From: Candidatus Dormiibacterota bacterium
GTDB taxonomy: Bacteria > Chloroflexota > Dormibacteria > Dormibacterales > Dormibacteraceae
Direction of reading: 5' to 3'
NCBI GenBank assembly: GCA_003139695.1
Contig: PLJM01000005.1
Coordinates: 62,001 to 126,000, forward strand
Length of the DNA: 64,000 nt
Part shown: piece after piece, positions 60,644-64,000 of the stretch
Position numbering within the stretch: position 1 is the stretch's first letter
Layout of the letters: each line of letters starts with the position of its first letter
Made by a program: the position numbers and the translations under genes
The notes under the pieces: generated by a model
The model's database searches: none
Seen by the model: the letters and a program-made list of their open reading frames with translations, nothing else
Told to the model about the DNA's origin: nothing

Positions 60644-60683
60644 CGAGTGACAGGGCACTTCCCTAGTCGCGTAAGATCGCTTT

Positions 60684-60766
60684 AGCGGGAGCTCGAGAGC
60701 CGGGCTGAGAGGGCGTGCCACGCGCCGACCGCATGAACCTGAACTGGGTAATGCCAGCGGAGGGAT
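60684..60766 (+). ncRNA. TPP riboswitch (THI box)
   Basis: Contains the conserved GGGCTGAGAGGG, GACCGCATGAACCTGAACTGGG and TAATGCCAGCGGAGGG elements of the thiamine pyrophosphate aptamer in the right order and spacing. TAAGAT at 60672-60677 is a fitting -10, predicting a start near 60684. GGAGGG in the aptamer tail is also the ribosome site for the permease gene, so ligand binding would block translation. Confidence 0.95.
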
Positions 60767-60769
60767 GCA

Positions 60770-62146
60770 ATCAGCGACACCACAGCGACGCGCACCGAAG
60801 CTGCCGCCTTTGGCGAGGTCGAAAGTCAGGGCATTGACGCGATCCCTGCCGCGCAGCGACACGGCAGGCCCCGCGAGCTCGGCTTTCTATGGGCCGGCGC
60901 GTTCGCCAACTACGCCAGCTTGTTCACGGCCAGCCTGCTCACGACGTACTACGGGCTTGGGGTCTGGGATGGCCTCGCCGCGACCGCGCTGGGCACGGTG
61001 GCCGCCGCTGCGATCCTCGGCCTTCTGAGCAACACAGGGCCGCGGACCGGTCTGCCTCAAATCATTTACACGCGGCGCATCTTCGGAATGCGCGGCTCAT
61101 ATATCGGCGCAGCCCTGACCTTGTTCCTGGCCATCGGCTGGTTCGCCGTCGACTGCGTGATCGCGGCTCAAGCGGGCGCGCAGCTGTTGGGAGGCACGAA
61201 TCCATCGATCACCTTCGCGCTCGTGGTCCTGGTCGCCGCGATCAGCGTCGCTGTGGCGATTTTCGGCCACCAAACCATCAAGGTGCTCGAGACCTACGGC
61301 GCCATCGCGTTTGCCGCTGTCCTGGCCATCCTGTTCGTGTTCCTGGCGCCCCAATTTCACTGGAACCAGGGCCCGAAGGTATCGGGCAGCAATTACCCCG
61401 GCGCGTTCGTCCTGGGGTTCATGACCTGCTTTGCGCTGGTGGCATCGTGGTATCCCTTCGCCAGCGACTACTCGCGGTACCTCCCGGCCTCCAGCTCGAC
61501 CCGTTCGGTGACCTTGTGGCCCGTCGTCGGGGTGACGCTGCCGATGCTGTTCCTGGGCTTGTTCGGCCTCATGCTGCCGACCATCGACGCCGGTTTGGCC
61601 GCCGATAAAGGAGTGCTGGCCGTGATCAGCGCTCACGCGCCCGGTTGGGTTGCGGTGCCTTTCTTCGTTTTCGTCGTCGCCGGCGAGATCTGGGCCAACT
61701 ACCTCGACGTGTACACGGCTGGGCTCGTGGCGCTTGCCATGGGCATCAAGGTGCAGCGATGGCAAGCCGCTCTGGGCTGCGGCCTGCTCGGCACCGCGCT
61801 GGCCGCTTATGCGGTGCTCGTCAGCGACTTCCACGTCGCGTACGAGGACTTCTTGATCCTCACCTACCTGTGGGCGCCGGCGTGGGCGGCGGTCGTGCTG
61901 CTCAGCTTCTTCATCTTCGAGGCAAGGCCGCAACCGGCCCTCGCCCTTGCAGCTTGGTCCTTGGGGACCGCAGCCAGCCTGTTGTTCGTCAACTACGACA
62001 ACCTCTTCAGCAACCTTGGAGCCGGCCGCGCGTTTTTCAACCACAGCCTCATCGCAGGGCTGCATGGCGCTGACCTCAGCGGAATCGTGAGCGCCGCTGT
62101 CGCCGCCGCCATCTACCTGGGCATCCGTCGTGTGAGGCCCCGATGA
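60770..62146 (+). CDS. cytX: NCS1-family permease, probable HMP/thiamine precursor transporter
   Basis: About 458 residues, 12 membrane helices, of the nucleobase-cation-symporter-1 type. The conserved N-terminal 'VESQGIDAIPAAQRHGRP' and 'LWAGAFANYASLFTASLL' lie in this frame upstream of any ATG, GTG or TTG; the only start between a stop at 60749 and the coding part is ATC 60770, six nt after GGAGGG. Riboswitch control and thiD downstream (ATGA) argue for pyrimidine-precursor import. CytX assignment is by context. Confidence 0.85.
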   Translation: MSDTTATRTEAAAFGEVESQGIDAIPAAQRHGRPRELGFLWAGAFANYASLFTASLLTTYYGLGVWDGLAATALGTVAAAAILGLLSNTGPRTGLPQIIYTRRIFGMRGSYIGAALTLFLAIGWFAVDCVIAAQAGAQLLGGTNPSITFALVVLVAAISVAVAIFGHQTIKVLETYGAIAFAAVLAILFVFLAPQFHWNQGPKVSGSNYPGAFVLGFMTCFALVASWYPFASDYSRYLPASSSTRSVTLWPVVGVTLPMLFLGLFGLMLPTIDAGLAADKGVLAVISAHAPGWVAVPFFVFVVAGEIWANYLDVYTAGLVALAMGIKVQRWQAALGCGLLGTALAAYAVLVSDFHVAYEDFLILTYLWAPAWAAVVLLSFFIFEARPQPALALAAWSLGTAASLLFVNYDNLFSNLGAGRAFFNHSLIAGLHGADLSGIVSAAVAAAIYLGIRRVRPR

Positions 62147-62934
62147 AGCTTCCAGTCGCACTCACCATTGCCGGTTCGGACTCGGGCGGCGGGGCCGGCA
62201 TTCAAGCCGACCTCAAGACTTTCGCCGCGCTTGGCGTTCACGGGACCTCGGTGATCACCGCGATCACGGCACAGAACACTGTCACGGTCACCGACATCTT
62301 CGAGCTGCCGATCGAGATCATCGCTGCGCAGATCCAGGCGATCGTCAGCGACCTTGACGTGCGTGCTGCCAAGACCGGAATGCTCGCGTCTTCGCAGATC
62401 ATTGACGCGGTCGCGGTCGCAATCACAAAGCACCGCATCACGAACCTCGTCGTCGACCCCGTGATGGTCGCCAAGGGCGGCGCAAGGCTGCTTCGCGATG
62501 ACGCGATCGACTCGCTGCGCAGGCGGCTCATTCCACTGGCGACAGTGATCACACCCAATTTGCCCGAGGCGGAGGTCATCCTTGGCCGACCGGTGAAAAC
62601 GCTTGCGGAGCGCCGACGCGCTGCGCGTGACCTGGTCGCGCTTGGTGTTCGTGCCGCCGTGGTCAAGGGCGGTCATGCCGAAGGTGATGTGACTGACGTG
62701 TATTGGGACGGCACCGACATGGTCGAGCTGACAGGGACTCGAGTGCCGACTGCGAACACACATGGGAGTGGATGCGTCTTCTCAGCCGCTATCGCTGCGG
62801 GGCTGGCCAAAGGACTCGACCCCCTGGCCGCGGTGCGAGCTGCCAAAGAGTTCATAGGAGGTGCCATCGAGCACTCCCTCGAGATCGGGCACGGGCACGG
62901 GCCGGTCAATCCCATGTTCAAGGACCGGATGTGA
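62143..62934 (+). CDS. thiD: Hydroxymethylpyrimidine/phosphomethylpyrimidine kinase
   Basis: 263 residues. Ribokinase-like fold: 'IAGSDSGGGAGIQADLKTFAALGVHG' (N-terminal signature, read in parts), 'VDPVMVAKGGARLL', 'ITPNLPEAEVILGR' and catalytic 'NTHGSGCVFSAAIAAGLAKG'. Makes HMP-PP for thiamine. Overlaps the permease by ATGA, so translationally coupled under the TPP riboswitch. Confidence 0.96.
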   Translation: MKLPVALTIAGSDSGGGAGIQADLKTFAALGVHGTSVITAITAQNTVTVTDIFELPIEIIAAQIQAIVSDLDVRAAKTGMLASSQIIDAVAVAITKHRITNLVVDPVMVAKGGARLLRDDAIDSLRRRLIPLATVITPNLPEAEVILGRPVKTLAERRRAARDLVALGVRAAVVKGGHAEGDVTDVYWDGTDMVELTGTRVPTANTHGSGCVFSAAIAAGLAKGLDPLAAVRAAKEFIGGAIEHSLEIGHGHGPVNPMFKDRM

Positions 62935-62987
62935 CACGCCGCCCGCGGTGAAGGGCTCCAGCGCTTTCTGGCGTTAAGCTGGTCGCA

Positions 62988-63875
62988 ATGCCCAGATCAA
63001 AGAAGAGCTCCGGACAGCCGCCAGCAAATCAGGATGTGCCGAACGCCGACGAAGGCGATGCAGCCACGATGGCGCACATCTCCGCCGACGAGCTCTCAGG
63101 AAGTCCAGGCATTTTTACCGGCAAGCAATCCTCGGGCTCGAGCCTCGATGCCCAGGCGATCGAGGAAACAAGCCCCACCATGCACTCATCTGACGCCTCG
63201 AGTGAGGATGTGCCAGCTGCGGCGCCTGAGCCGCCTCCTACAACCTCGGAGCCGATAGCCGCCCAGCTCGAGCCGACGGCCTCCAGCGTTCAGCTGCCGC
63301 CCCCAATGACGCCTGCGCCGCCGCACGTGCCGCCGCCACCTCCCGCCCGCCGGAGTGGTACGGGAATCGCCCTTGGCGTCGTGCTGGTGGTGGTTGGCCT
63401 GTTCTACTTCGTGGTGCAGGTCGCCGGCATAAATCTCGAATCGTTCGGGTGGCCGCTGTTCATCATCATTCCCGGGCTGACGCTGCTGATCGTAGGGTTC
63501 ATCAGCTTCGGCACCGGCGCGGCGATACCTGGTGGGATCCTGACGATGGTGGGGCTCGTGCTCGCTGTTCAGAACAGCACCGGGTATTGGAGCAGCTGGG
63601 CTTACGCGTGGGCCCTGGTCGCACCGGGCGGCGTCGGGTTGGGGTTGTTTCTGCAGGGCTTGCGTGAGCGAAACCAGAATCTGATCAGGCAGGGACGCTC
63701 GTTGATGTTCATCGCAGCGCTTATATTCCTGGTCGGGTTCGTCTTCTTCGAATCCATCCTCAACCTCAGCGGCATCAACGATCAGCCGGTAGTCAAGGCG
63801 GCGCTACCCGCGCTGTTCATAGTCATCGGCATCCTGCTGCTCGGTCGAAGCATCTCGAACAGCCGCAAGGCCTAA
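62988..63875 (+). CDS. Membrane protein with disordered N-terminus, DUF5668-like
   Basis: 295 residues. The N-terminal ~120 are Ser/Pro/Glu-rich and probably disordered. C-terminal five hydrophobic helices from ~125 ('GVVLVVVGLFYFVVQ', 'PLFIIIPGLTLLIVG', 'GGILTMVGLVLA', 'MFIAALIFLVGFVFF', 'LPALFIVIGILLLG'). Resembles uncharacterised DUF5668-type membrane proteins. Function unknown. Convergent with the GNAT fragment by 4 nt. Confidence 0.72.
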   Translation: MPRSKKSSGQPPANQDVPNADEGDAATMAHISADELSGSPGIFTGKQSSGSSLDAQAIEETSPTMHSSDASSEDVPAAAPEPPPTTSEPIAAQLEPTASSVQLPPPMTPAPPHVPPPPPARRSGTGIALGVVLVVVGLFYFVVQVAGINLESFGWPLFIIIPGLTLLIVGFISFGTGAAIPGGILTMVGLVLAVQNSTGYWSSWAYAWALVAPGGVGLGLFLQGLRERNQNLIRQGRSLMFIAALIFLVGFVFFESILNLSGINDQPVVKAALPALFIVIGILLLGRSISNSRKA

Positions 63876-64000
63876 GACCCCATCCATTGGGGTCCCCTCG
63901 CTCGTGGTGCGCGGGGAGCGCCCTCTTTCAGCTTCTCCAGGGTGATCTGATACTCGTTGCCTGCTCGGTGCTCCTTGAACCCCATCCTCTGGTTGATCGC
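63872..64000 (-). CDS. GNAT-family acetyltransferase, C-terminal fragment cut by window edge
   Basis: The only visible part is 42 residues: 'AINQRMGFKEHRAGNEYQITLEKL', which matches the last strand and helix of GNAT acetyltransferases (N-x-x-MGF motif), and a basic tail 'PRAPRARGPQWMGS' that reads through the 22-nt repeat shared with 18361. The rest lies outside the window. Confidence 0.6.
   Translation of the reverse strand, partial: AINQRMGFKEHRAGNEYQITLEKLKEGAPRAPRARGPQWMGS

Noticed and set aside
60765-61028. ATG-initiated frame directly after the riboswitch ribosome site
   Set aside because: It is out of frame with the conserved NCS1 N-terminus, the ATG is immediately next to GGAGGG (too close), and the product is Arg/Ser/Pro-rich.
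61097-62161. 354-codon open frame antisense to the NCS1 permease and part of thiD
   Set aside because: Composition is His/Glu/Arg-rich with no recognisable domain, while the plus strand encodes a clear permease. Long antisense frames are expected at this GC content.

Overview
The window is about 64 kb of high-GC bacterial chromosome, densely packed and coding on both strands, with no rRNA or tRNA that I can see. Menaquinone synthesis, a form-II-type aerobic CO dehydrogenase cluster, a wax-ester/triacylglycerol synthase, a GAF-rich sensor kinase and many Shine-Dalgarno-free starts suggest an uncultivated soil lineage near Chloroflexota/Dormibacterota or Actinomycetota. That placement is inference; no rRNA or marker comparison was possible.

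Layout. 1-9 kb: truncated S9 peptidase, membrane-anchored molybdopterin oxidoreductase, FixC-like flavoprotein, coaE, class III CoA-transferase/racemase, galU, hotdog thioesterase. 9-19 kb: threonine dehydratase with a stand-alone AsnC-type RAM domain, epimerase, plsC, hydrolase, S51-type peptidase, gltX-lgt, DUF72, rlmN, metallo-beta-lactamase protein. 19-28 kb: signalling block with a 1360-residue multi-GAF histidine kinase, two response regulators and a 40-residue aromatic peptide, then M20 amidohydrolase, DUF5317 and a lytic transglycosylase. 28-36 kb: merR-menF-hydrolase, menD divergent from menH, and menB-menA with a menC-like remnant. 36-46 kb: mocA, nfo, CGNR regulator and the coxSLM-coxDEF cluster with divergent coxG. 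46-56 kb: amidase, methyltransferase, lipoprotein glycosidase, alkA, cspA, EamA transporter, wax-ester synthase. 55-64 kb: two lipase paralogues, recQ, tetR, hydrolase, TPP riboswitch-NCS1 permease-thiD, membrane protein, GNAT fragment.

Functional connections. The cox genes, mocA and the xdhC-type gene form a molybdenum hydroxylase production line. The men genes supply menaquinone. Wax-ester synthase and two lipases suggest storage-lipid turnover. The thi unit imports and phosphorylates pyrimidine under riboswitch control.

The most unusual signals are not protein families. (1) A multi-hairpin interspersed repeat of about 160-200 bp is present in six copies, with smaller palindromic repeat families, one sitting in frame inside a transporter gene and one supplying the 3' end of an epimerase gene. 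(2) TAnnnT boxes recur 6-8 nt upstream of start codons that lack Shine-Dalgarno sequences, which implies leaderless mRNAs; one is a symmetrical box between two divergent genes. (3) The riboswitch-controlled permease appears to start with AUC. (4) Gene remnants are frequent (menC-like, TMEM175-like, a frameshifted small gene).
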